The position numbers were made by a program, and so were the translations under genes. A DNA stretch of 15,103 nucleotides from JBAXEO01 sp964541375 (lineage in GTDB: Bacteria; Actinomycetota; Coriobacteriia; Anaerosomatales; JAAXUF01), in contig CAZIPT010000058.1 in the NCBI GenBank assembly GCA_964541375.1, forward strand, positions 1 to 15,103, given 5' to 3'. The notes under the pieces are model-generated. The model was not told the DNA's origin and did not search any database. It saw only the letters and a list, made by a program, of their open reading frames with translations. The number at the start of each line of letters is the position of its first letter. The first letter of the stretch is position 1. Below are positions 6,699 to 13,546 of the stretch, one piece after another.

Positions 6699-7481
6699 AT
6701 GGCGGCACTGGAGTTCGACAACACGTCGATGACCTACGAGGGCTCGGACCGTTCGGTCCGGGCCCTCGAAGCACTTGCGCTCTCTATTGCAGGCGGTGAG
6801 CCGGTCGCGGTCATCGGGCCGAGCGGGTGCGGCAAGTCCACTCTCTTGCTGCTGGCCGCGGGGCTGCTCTCCCCGACGTCGGGGGCTGTGAGAGTTGGTG
6901 GGGCGGCGGTCGACGGACCCCGGCGGGGAACCGCGCTGATCCTGCAAGACTTCGGCCTGCTGCCGTGGAAGACCGTCGAGGCGAACGCCGCCCTGGGCCT
7001 CAAGATCCGCGGCGTCGGAGCTGCCGAGCTGCGCGAGCGCGCGACGTCGGCCCTCGAAGGGGTCGGACTCGCCGAGTTCGCGCGCGCCTACCCGGCTGAG
7101 CTCTCCGGGGGCATGCGTCAGCGGCTCGCGCTCGCACGCGCGGTCGCCCTCGACGCCGACCTGGTGCTGATGGACGAGCCCCTCTCGGCGCTCGACGCCC
7201 TCAAGCGCGAGGAGCTGCAGGACGTGCTGCTGGGGCTGTGGAAACGCCGGGGTCATACCCAGGTGCTGGTGACGCACTCTATCGAGGAGGCCGTGTTCCT
7301 GGGCCGCCGCGTCGTAGTGATGACGAGTCGACCAGGGAAGGTCTCGGCGATCGTCGACAATCCGGGCATGGGCTCGGAGGGCTATCGCGTCACCGAGGAG
7401 TACTTCGAGACCGTGAAGCACCTGCGGCGTGTCCTCGCCGAGGAAGGCGTCGTGGCAGCTGCCGATGTGGTGTCCTCATGA
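6699..7481 (+). CDS. ABC transporter ATP-binding protein, NitT/TauT family
   Basis: A 260-residue ATPase with all motifs intact: Walker A GPSGCGKST (40-48), Q-loop Q83 in ILQDFGLLPW, signature LSGGMRQR (135-142), Walker B LVLMDEP with E160, D-loop SALD, and H193 in VTHSIEEA. The LLPW after the Q-loop and the TSRPGKV element near the C-terminus are typical of SsuB/TauB/NrtD-like subunits. It powers import of the ligand delivered by the upstream lipoprotein through the downstream permease. The ribosome site before ATG 6699 is weak. The stop overlaps the permease start as ATGA, indicating translational coupling. Confidence 0.93.
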   Translation: MAALEFDNTSMTYEGSDRSVRALEALALSIAGGEPVAVIGPSGCGKSTLLLLAAGLLSPTSGAVRVGGAAVDGPRRGTALILQDFGLLPWKTVEANAALGLKIRGVGAAELRERATSALEGVGLAEFARAYPAELSGGMRQRLALARAVALDADLVLMDEPLSALDALKREELQDVLLGLWKRRGHTQVLVTHSIEEAVFLGRRVVVMTSRPGKVSAIVDNPGMGSEGYRVTEEYFETVKHLRRVLAEEGVVAAADVVSS

Positions 7482-8230
7482 GGGGCTGGGGTCGCAAGCT
7501 GCTCGGGTACGTGGGCGCGCTGGCGGTGCTGCTACTGGCGTGGGCAGCGTTGTCAGCGGCGATTGGGTCCCCGGCGCTCCCGGGGCCGGTCATCGCGATC
7601 CAGACGTTCTTCGCGCAGTGGGCCGAGATCTGGCCGCAGATCCTGCTCAGCGGGGCGCGTGTGATTGCGGCGATGGTGATCGGGACTGCGCTCGCAGTGC
7701 CGCTGGGGCTTTGGCTGGGGCGTTCACCGCGGGCCGACTCGATGGCCGCGCCGATGATCTTTCTGCTGTATCCGATTCCCAAGGTCGTGTTCTTGCCCGT
7801 TCTCTTGGTTCTACTGGGGCTTGGGAACACACCCAAGATCGCCCTGATAGCCCTGATCGTGTTTTTCCAGATACTCGTCACCGCGCGCGATGCTGCCAAG
7901 GCGGTTCCCGAGGGCAGCATCGTGTCGGTGCGTTCACTGGGCGCGTCGCGCATCGACGTGTATCGGCACGTCGTCGTTCCGGCATCGATGCCCGATATCT
8001 TCACCGCGCTCCGCATCGGAACGGGCACCGCTATCGCCGTGTTGTTCCTAGCCGAGTCGATTGCGGGAACCAATGGCCTGGGCTACTACATCGTCGACGC
8101 TTGGGGACAGATCGACTACCCGGCGATGTTCGCCGGCATTATCGCGATGGCCCTTCTCGGCGTGGTGCTCTACGAGGCGCTCGACGCGATCGAGACGTGG
8201 GCGACAAGGTGGCGCGCGGCGGGTCGGTGA
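7478..8230 (+). CDS. ABC transporter permease, NitT/TauT family
   Basis: A 250-residue membrane protein with about six hydrophobic helices, of the BPD_transp_1 family. The coupling-helix (EAA) motif is seen as VRSLGASRIDVYRHVVVPASMPDIFTALR (about 148-176), which contacts the ATPase. The N-terminal helix GYVGALAVLLLAWAALSA and the C-terminal pair around MFAGIIAMALLGVVLYEAL are typical of SsuC/TauC-like permeases. The ATG at 7478 overlaps the ATPase stop by 4 bp. It completes a one-permease, one-ATPase, one-binding-protein importer. It is the last gene of this plus-strand run; rmuC lies convergent 83 bp downstream. Confidence 0.92.
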   Translation: MRGWGRKLLGYVGALAVLLLAWAALSAAIGSPALPGPVIAIQTFFAQWAEIWPQILLSGARVIAAMVIGTALAVPLGLWLGRSPRADSMAAPMIFLLYPIPKVVFLPVLLVLLGLGNTPKIALIALIVFFQILVTARDAAKAVPEGSIVSVRSLGASRIDVYRHVVVPASMPDIFTALRIGTGTAIAVLFLAESIAGTNGLGYYIVDAWGQIDYPAMFAGIIAMALLGVVLYEALDAIETWATRWRAAGR

Positions 8231-8313
8231 TGGTGGGCCGGTGATGGCGGAGTGCGCGCTCACGTCTCCAGGGCGAGGTGCCCCCGGTCCTTTGTCTCGC
8301 CTGAGGCACCGCG

Positions 8314-9651
8314 CTATTCGTCCTGAGCGCCCTGCTCGATCTCGAGTCGTGCGGTGTCATCGTCTTCGACTTCCTCCAGGGTCAGCGCGGCAAGCTCGAG
8401 TACCCGAGAGGCCTCGTCTTCGGGCAGACTTTCGACGCCGCGGAGCTTGCGCTCCATCGCGCGACTGCGTCGCTCGGTCTCGCCGATGGTGTTTGCTGCA
8501 GTGTTCAGCTGCCTCTTCACCTTCACGAGGACGTCTCCGAACTTCCCGAACTCTGTCTTCACGGCCGCGAGGATTCTCCATACCTCGGCGGACTGCTGCT
8601 CGATCGCGAGCGTCTGGAAGCCCATACGCAGGCTGCTCAGCAGCGCGGCGAGGGTGGTCGGACCGGCGACCATGACGTGGTTCTTGTGCTGCAGATCGTC
8701 GAGCAGCGTCGGGTGGCGCAACACCTCGGCGTACAAACCCTCGGTCGGCAGGAACATGATGGCGAAGTCCGTTGTGCACGGCGGGCACAGGTACTTCGAG
8801 CTGATCAACTCTGCCTGGACTTTGATGGAGCGTGCCAGAGCATCGGAAGCCTTCTGAACTGCGTCAACGTCTCCGCGCTCCGCTGCATCCTGGAGCCTTA
8901 TGTAGTCCTCCTGCGGGAACTTCGAGTCGATGGGTAGCCAGACGCAGGTGTTGGGATCGTCCTTGGGACCAGGCAGACGAATCGCGTACTCGACCAGATC
9001 GCGTGAGTCTTCCTTTGTTTGGACGTTGCGACCGAACTGGCTGGGCGTGAGAATCTGCTCGAGCAGTGCCCCGAGCTGTACCTCGGCCCACGTCCCGCGG
9101 GCCTTCACGTTGGTGAGCACGCGCTTGAGATCCCCGACGCCCGTGGCCAGGCTCTGCATCTCACCGAGTCCGCGCTGCACCGCCTCCAAGCGCTCACTCA
9201 CGAGCTTGAACGACTCCCCGAGACGCTTCTCGAGCGTGTCGTGCAGCTTCTCGTCGACGGTCTTGCGCATCTCCTCGAGCTTCTTCTCGTTCCCGTCCTG
9301 CAGCTCCTTGACCCGGGCGTCTACCGTCGTGCGAATGATCTCGAGCGATCGCGCGTTCGATTCGCCGAGCTCCTTGAGCTGCTTGTTCACTCCGTCCAGC
9401 TGTGAGCGCTGCATCTCGCTCAACGCGTTCAGGTTGGTCGAGATCGTGGCGTTCGCCGAGTTGAGCGCAGCAGTGAGTTCCTCGCGCGATTCACGTGCGG
9501 CTCGTGAGGACTCCTCTCGGCTTGCCCTCAGTTCGTCCCTCACCACGTCGGCGTCGTGCGATCCGCGTGAGGAGCGCACGAACAGCACGACGAGAAGTGC
9601 GATGTTGACTGCTCCGAGCGCGAGTAGTGTCAATTGCAGAGCGGTGTTCAT
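8314..9651 (-). CDS. rmuC: DNA recombination protein RmuC
   Basis: A 445-residue protein. Residues 4-26 form an N-terminal membrane anchor (LQLTLLALGAVNIALLVVLFV), followed by a long charged coiled coil to about residue 170. The RmuC nuclease-like domain then begins at about TNVKARGTWAEVQLGALLEQIL. The PD-(D/E)xK-type core is visible as DLVEYAIRLPG followed by VWLPIDSKFPQEDY, and FLPTEGLYAEVL is a further family hallmark. In other bacteria RmuC limits inversions between short inverted repeats and is linked to chromosome processing. AAGG stands about 9 nt before the ATG. The end of ccoI is 127 bp upstream on the same strand with no convincing terminator between, so partial read-through is possible. 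The C-terminus is acidic. Confidence 0.93.
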   Translation of the reverse strand: MNTALQLTLLALGAVNIALLVVLFVRSSRGSHDADVVRDELRASREESSRAARESREELTAALNSANATISTNLNALSEMQRSQLDGVNKQLKELGESNARSLEIIRTTVDARVKELQDGNEKKLEEMRKTVDEKLHDTLEKRLGESFKLVSERLEAVQRGLGEMQSLATGVGDLKRVLTNVKARGTWAEVQLGALLEQILTPSQFGRNVQTKEDSRDLVEYAIRLPGPKDDPNTCVWLPIDSKFPQEDYIRLQDAAERGDVDAVQKASDALARSIKVQAELISSKYLCPPCTTDFAIMFLPTEGLYAEVLRHPTLLDDLQHKNHVMVAGPTTLAALLSSLRMGFQTLAIEQQSAEVWRILAAVKTEFGKFGDVLVKVKRQLNTAANTIGETERRSRAMERKLRGVESLPEDEASRVLELAALTLEEVEDDDTARLEIEQGAQDE

Positions 9652-9778
9652 ATCTTCGCCTTACAGGAGTGTCGGACTATGGCGGTGTGACCCTTGGCTG
9701 ACCGTCGGCCAGTTCGAGTGTACGGCAAGTGACGCGAGCTGGAACAAGCGTACCCGAGTGCTCTGACACGGCTCGGAA

Positions 9779-12280
9779 TCAGCGGCGCGCTGCTCCGCCT
9801 GCGAACTGCAGCCGCCATGAATTCGCGACGACGGCCAGCGACGAGCCTGCCATCGCCGCCGCGGCAACGACCGGGGAGAGGTGACCGGTAGCCGCCATCG
9901 GAATCGCCACGATGTTGTAGGTGAACGCCCACCAGAGGTTCTCGGCGATGACGCGCCGGGTTGCTCGGGAGATATCGAGCAGTGCGGGTAGCGCCGAGAG
10001 CGGCGATTCGGGTTCGCTGTCCGCCGTATGCTCCCCGGAGAGCTGCGCCGTGCCCGTGAGCACGACGTCCGCCGACAAGACCGCGATGTCGGAGCCGCCT
10101 CCCACGGCGACGGCCAGGTCGGCCGCACCGAGCGCAGCCGCGTCGTTTACTCCGTCGCCGACGAAGGCGAGTGGTCCCTTCTCGGCGAGTGTGCGCACCA
10201 CCGTCTCCTTCTCGTGCGGCAACACGTCGCCCCAGGCCTCGCCGATGCCCAGCTCGCGTGCGATCGACTCACAGGTCGCTGATGCGTCGCCGCTGACGAT
10301 CGCTGTCTGTACTCCTCGCGCCCACATCGCTGACAGCGCTGCCGCCGCCTCAGTCCGGACGGCGTCCGCGAGCCGGATCCCGCCGAGAAGTGCGCCATCG
10401 ACCGCCACCCACACGACGAGCGCACCCGAGTCGCGCGCCGATCGCGCGTCTTCGGCGAGCGCCGCCGGCACGACGATGGACTCTGCGCTCAGCAGTCGCT
10501 CGTTGCCCACGGCCACGCGAGCGTCTCCGACCATGCCGAGCAACCCCGTGCCCGGCTGGCGCTCGATATCGTTCGCCACCAGTCGCGCCGCGGTGTTGCC
10601 GCTTGAGCCGGCTGCGGCGGCCGCGCGCTCGATCGCCGCGGCGACGGGGTGAGGATCGCCAGCCTCGACCGATGCCGCCAACTCGAGCAGCCGGCGGGAA
10701 ACCGCGGCATCAAGGTCGGCCGGGACGAACCCCACCACATCAGGTGACCCTGCGGTGAGCGTCCCCGTCTTGTCGAATGCGACCGTGGTCAGCGCGCCCG
10801 CGCGCTCAAGCGCGGGACCACCGCGCACGAGAAGGCCGTGTCGTGCACCAGCGCTGACTGCATTCGCGACCGCCAGCGGTGTCGCCAACCCGAGCGCGCA
10901 CGGGCACGACACCACGAGCACCGCCACCGCGCGCTCGACCGCCCCCGCGATGCCGACACCGGTTGCGAGCGAGATCAGCAGCGTCGCTCCTGCAATCGCG
11001 ATGACCACCGGCACGAACACGCCGGCCACCGCGTCGGCGACCCTCTGAGCGTGCGACTTGGCGAACGCGGCATCCTCGGCGAGCGTCGCCAAGCGTCCCG
11101 CGAGGGTCTCGGCGCCAACCCGAGCGACCCGCACCGCCACGACGCCCGTGAGGTTGACCGTCCCGGCCCAGACCTCGTCGCCTTGGCCGACGCGCACGGG
11201 AAGCGGCTCACCGGTGAGCCGCGAGCGGTCGACCTCGCTCGCGCCGCCGAGTACCGTGCCGTCCACCGGCACTCGCTCGCCCGGTCGCACGGCGACGACG
11301 TCGCCGACGCTCACTGCCGACAGCGCGACCCGCTCTGCGCCCGACACGTCCCCGAGACCGCCACCCGCTTGGGCGTCGGCGCTTCCGCGCACCAGCCACG
11401 CCTTCTCGGCCGCACCCTCGGCGAGCGCCGCCAGCGACGCGCTGGCGTCCCGGGTGCCGAGGGCTTCCAGCCACCGCCCCAGCAGCACAATGGTCGTGAT
11501 CATGGCGGCCGACTCGAAGTACGTCGGCCCGCTTGAAGTTGCCGTCGCCCAAGCACTGTAGAACCACGCGGTCCACGTTCCCAGGACCACAAGCGTGTCC
11601 ATCGTTGCCCGCCGCACGAGTGCCGCTCTCCACGCGCCGATCAGGAACGGCCAGCCGCCGTAGAGCAGCACCACGGCCGACAGTGCTCCGACGAACAGCT
11701 CGTACGCGAACACGCTCGCGTAGGAGCCCGCTGCGAACGCCGGCCACAGCACAAAGAACGTCGGCCACATGACCCACATGCCGATGACCGCCGAGACGAA
11801 CAGCCGCAGGAACAGCTCATCGGTGTCCGCCCGAGCACGGGCGGCCTCACGCGCAGGAACCGCCGTATAGCCCAGCAGCGAGATACGCTCGTTGATCGCG
11901 GCGAGCTCGGTCGCCCCCGGATCCCAGGTCACGCGCGCAAGAGATGCAGCGTAGCTCGCCTCGGCATCCAGCACCCCGGGCATCGCCATCAGAGCGTCCT
12001 CGAGCACGAGCCCGCACGACGCACACCACATGCCCTCGACGCGCAGGGTCTCTCGGCGTGCGCCGGCTGCTGCAGCCGCAGCGGCCTTGCGCTGAGATGC
12101 GCCCGAGCCTCGCGCACGTCGTGCCTCGGGTCCGGCCAGCAAGTCCGAGATCCCGGCGTCCTCGGCGGTCACGTAGACGCGACGGCAGCCCTCGCAGCAG
12201 AAGTCACGTTCCCGGTCGCGAATCGGCCTCCCGAGAACCGGCAGTCCGCATAGGTCGCACGCGCTGGACTCGGAGGCCAT
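9779..12280 (-). CDS. ccoI: Copper-translocating P-type ATPase, CcoI/FixI type
   Basis: An 833-residue P1B ATPase. The N-terminus has a cysteine-rich metal-binding domain (C8-x-x-C11, C28-C-x-x-C32), then an HMA domain with GMWCASC (C86, C89). Eight helices are expected. Key residues are the TGEP loop near 356, CPC at 449-451 in the transport helix, phosphorylated D493 in DKTGTLT, the HP motif near 534 and GDGVND. The last helices read NLWWAFTYN and MAGSSLAVV, which match the YN and MxxSS pattern of Cu+ transporters. The double N-terminal cysteine domain is typical of CcoI/FixI, which exports Cu to the outside for insertion into cbb3 oxidase, and less so of detoxifying CopA. The surrounding ccoS and SafE genes support CcoI. 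It starts 7 bp after the SafE gene stops, with a poor ribosome site, so translation is likely coupled. Confidence 0.92.
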   Translation of the reverse strand: MASESSACDLCGLPVLGRPIRDRERDFCCEGCRRVYVTAEDAGISDLLAGPEARRARGSGASQRKAAAAAAAGARRETLRVEGMWCASCGLVLEDALMAMPGVLDAEASYAASLARVTWDPGATELAAINERISLLGYTAVPAREAARARADTDELFLRLFVSAVIGMWVMWPTFFVLWPAFAAGSYASVFAYELFVGALSAVVLLYGGWPFLIGAWRAALVRRATMDTLVVLGTWTAWFYSAWATATSSGPTYFESAAMITTIVLLGRWLEALGTRDASASLAALAEGAAEKAWLVRGSADAQAGGGLGDVSGAERVALSAVSVGDVVAVRPGERVPVDGTVLGGASEVDRSRLTGEPLPVRVGQGDEVWAGTVNLTGVVAVRVARVGAETLAGRLATLAEDAAFAKSHAQRVADAVAGVFVPVVIAIAGATLLISLATGVGIAGAVERAVAVLVVSCPCALGLATPLAVANAVSAGARHGLLVRGGPALERAGALTTVAFDKTGTLTAGSPDVVGFVPADLDAAVSRRLLELAASVEAGDPHPVAAAIERAAAAAGSSGNTAARLVANDIERQPGTGLLGMVGDARVAVGNERLLSAESIVVPAALAEDARSARDSGALVVWVAVDGALLGGIRLADAVRTEAAAALSAMWARGVQTAIVSGDASATCESIARELGIGEAWGDVLPHEKETVVRTLAEKGPLAFVGDGVNDAAALGAADLAVAVGGGSDIAVLSADVVLTGTAQLSGEHTADSEPESPLSALPALLDISRATRRVIAENLWWAFTYNIVAIPMAATGHLSPVVAAAAMAGSSLAVVANSWRLQFAGGAARR

Positions 12281-12287
12281 CGGCGCG

Positions 12288-13055
12288 CTACAGCGCTCCA
12301 GCCGAGGCCAGACCCTGCGCGACCGTCACGGCGCCGAGCAGTATCACGATCGTGGCAGCCGCCGGAGCGAACCATCCGCGCGCTCGACTCCCGAGCAACC
12401 CGCTAGCCGCGCCGAAACCGGCCAGAGCCGGCACGGTGCCGATGCCGAAGGCGAGCATGATGATCGCTCCATACAGCGGCTCGGCGGTCGCCAGGGCGGC
12501 GAGCTCCACAGGCAGCAGCGGGGCGCATGGCAGCAGGCCCATCAGCGCGCCCAGCGGAAAGCCCCACCAGCCACCGGACTTCGCCAACCGAGCGACCGTC
12601 CGACCGAACCACGGCAACGACGCAATCGCGGCCGTCGGCTCGGGAAGTCGTGCCTTGCGCCCGCGCAGCCAAGAGACCAGCAGCAGCACGCCCATCGCCA
12701 GCAGCGTCACCCCCGCGGTGAGCTTCAGGAAGCGGCTGACTGCGACGGGGGAGAACGGTCCCGAGAGTGTCGCGAGTACCCCCGCCTCGCCGAGAAGCCC
12801 CAGCAGCGCACCCAGCAGCGCGTACATGCTCAGTCGCCCTAGGTGGTAGGCGACCTGGAAGACCCCCGCGCCGCGTACGGCCGAACGCGTGCCCGCCCCC
12901 GCGCCGCAGGCGGCACCGTCGGTCAGACTAGCTGCAGCCACCAGAGGCCCGCACATCACCAGGCAGTGCCCGAATCCGCCGGTGAGCCCCAGCAGGAACG
13001 CTCCCCATAGGGTGAGCGCTCCGAGGTTCGCCGACACCTGGTGTCCCATGTTCAA
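12288..13055 (-). CDS. SafE/DsbD_2-type membrane protein of the cbb3 locus
   Basis: About 255 residues with six hydrophobic helices. It belongs to the sulfite exporter TauE/SafE-like group (DsbD_2 region). Helix 1 holds GGFGHCLVMCGPLV, the GxxHCxxMCG signature with two cysteines. The second half holds GLLPCAPLLPVELAALATAEPLYGAIIMLAFGIGTVPAL, with a single conserved cysteine in LLPC. In many bacteria such a gene sits beside ccoI and ccoS and is thought to help copper delivery or redox handling during cbb3 assembly; the biochemical role is not settled. The TTG at 13055 is 7 nt after AAAGG and fits the ribosome site better than the ATG at 13049 (13 nt), so the start is uncertain by two codons. 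It lies 18 bp after the upstream gene and 7 bp before ccoI. Confidence 0.85.
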   Translation of the reverse strand: MNMGHQVSANLGALTLWGAFLLGLTGGFGHCLVMCGPLVAAASLTDGAACGAGAGTRSAVRGAGVFQVAYHLGRLSMYALLGALLGLLGEAGVLATLSGPFSPVAVSRFLKLTAGVTLLAMGVLLLVSWLRGRKARLPEPTAAIASLPWFGRTVARLAKSGGWWGFPLGALMGLLPCAPLLPVELAALATAEPLYGAIIMLAFGIGTVPALAGFGAASGLLGSRARGWFAPAAATIVILLGAVTVAQGLASAGAL

Positions 13056-13073
13056 AGGGCGGCCTTTCGCAGG

Positions 13074-13373
13074 CTAGGCAAAGGTGAAGCCGCGCGTCAC
13101 GAACACCACCACGTAGCCCACGGCCCAGATCACAAAGGTCACGATGATCACTTTGACGATGAGCGGCACGGGACCGTGTCCCTCCGATATTCCCTCGGGA
13201 TAGTCGTGCACCGGCTCTATGGCCTCAGGCACGGCGTTCTCGCCCTCGGCACTCAACACCGCCCCGGTTCGCCGAGACCATCCACCCACGATCACGGCCC
13301 ATATGGCGATGATGATCGCAGCGCCGACGCCCAACCCCCACCAAACCGCTTCTATCTGCTCGGCCCAAGGCAT
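13074..13373 (-). CDS. Small two-helix membrane protein resembling the CcoP N-terminal segment
   Basis: A 99-residue protein with two membrane helices (about 10-32, VWWGLGVGAAIIIAIWAVIVGGW, and 72-93, VKVIIVTFVIWAVGYVVVFV). They flank a polar loop ending DYPEGISEGHGPVP. The G-I-x-E-x-x-x-P-x-P pattern before the last helix resembles the FixP_N region of CcoP, which anchors the dihaem subunit and contacts the catalytic subunit. There is no CxxCH, so it is a CcoP-like anchor without haem domains. CcoQ or a diverged CcoH are alternatives. The ATG at 13373 has GGAGG 7 nt upstream and overlaps the ccoS stop (TGATG). The family call is tentative; the gene itself is well supported. Confidence 0.7.
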   Translation of the reverse strand: MPWAEQIEAVWWGLGVGAAIIIAIWAVIVGGWSRRTGAVLSAEGENAVPEAIEPVHDYPEGISEGHGPVPLIVKVIIVTFVIWAVGYVVVFVTRGFTFA

Positions 13374-13546
13374 CAGCAAACCTCCATCTCGGCGGTGGGC
13401 ATCGGGTCATCGTCGTCAAGCACGACGAGCGCGGCCCGGTCCAGGTGCTGCCACTGTCCGTCGGCGATCGAATACCACAGCGCGAAGACCGCGCCGACGG
13501 CGAAGGTCACGATCGTCGCTGTCACGAGATACACGGAGAGATCCAT
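13373..13546 (-). CDS. ccoS: cbb3-type cytochrome oxidase assembly protein CcoS
   Basis: A 57-residue single-helix protein. The helix (about 5-24, VYLVTATIVTFAVGAVFALW) is followed by YSIADGQWQHLDRAALVVLDDDDP. This matches the CcoS pattern of a helix ending in FxW, then SGQ(F/W)xxL(D/E), then an IL-x-DD acidic patch. CcoS is needed for cofactor insertion into the CcoN subunit of cbb3 oxidase in studied bacteria. The ATG shares its A with the stop of the upstream cytochrome (TGATG), and AGGTGAT lies about 5-10 nt upstream. Its own stop overlaps the next start in the same way. The gene is short and easy to miss, but family and context agree. Confidence 0.85.
   Translation of the reverse strand: MDLSVYLVTATIVTFAVGAVFALWYSIADGQWQHLDRAALVVLDDDDPMPTAEMEVC

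Noticed and set aside
8268..8312. Inverted repeat GGTGCC...GGCACC between the permease and rmuC, as a terminator
   Set aside because: The loop is over 20 nt, there is no T-run, and an overlapping GGCGAG/CTCGCC pairing competes, so no terminator was called.
9652..9778. Promoter or terminator between ccoI and rmuC
   Set aside because: The best -10 (TACACT) lacks a matching -35 and the only stem has a mismatch and no T-run. I see no supported element here.
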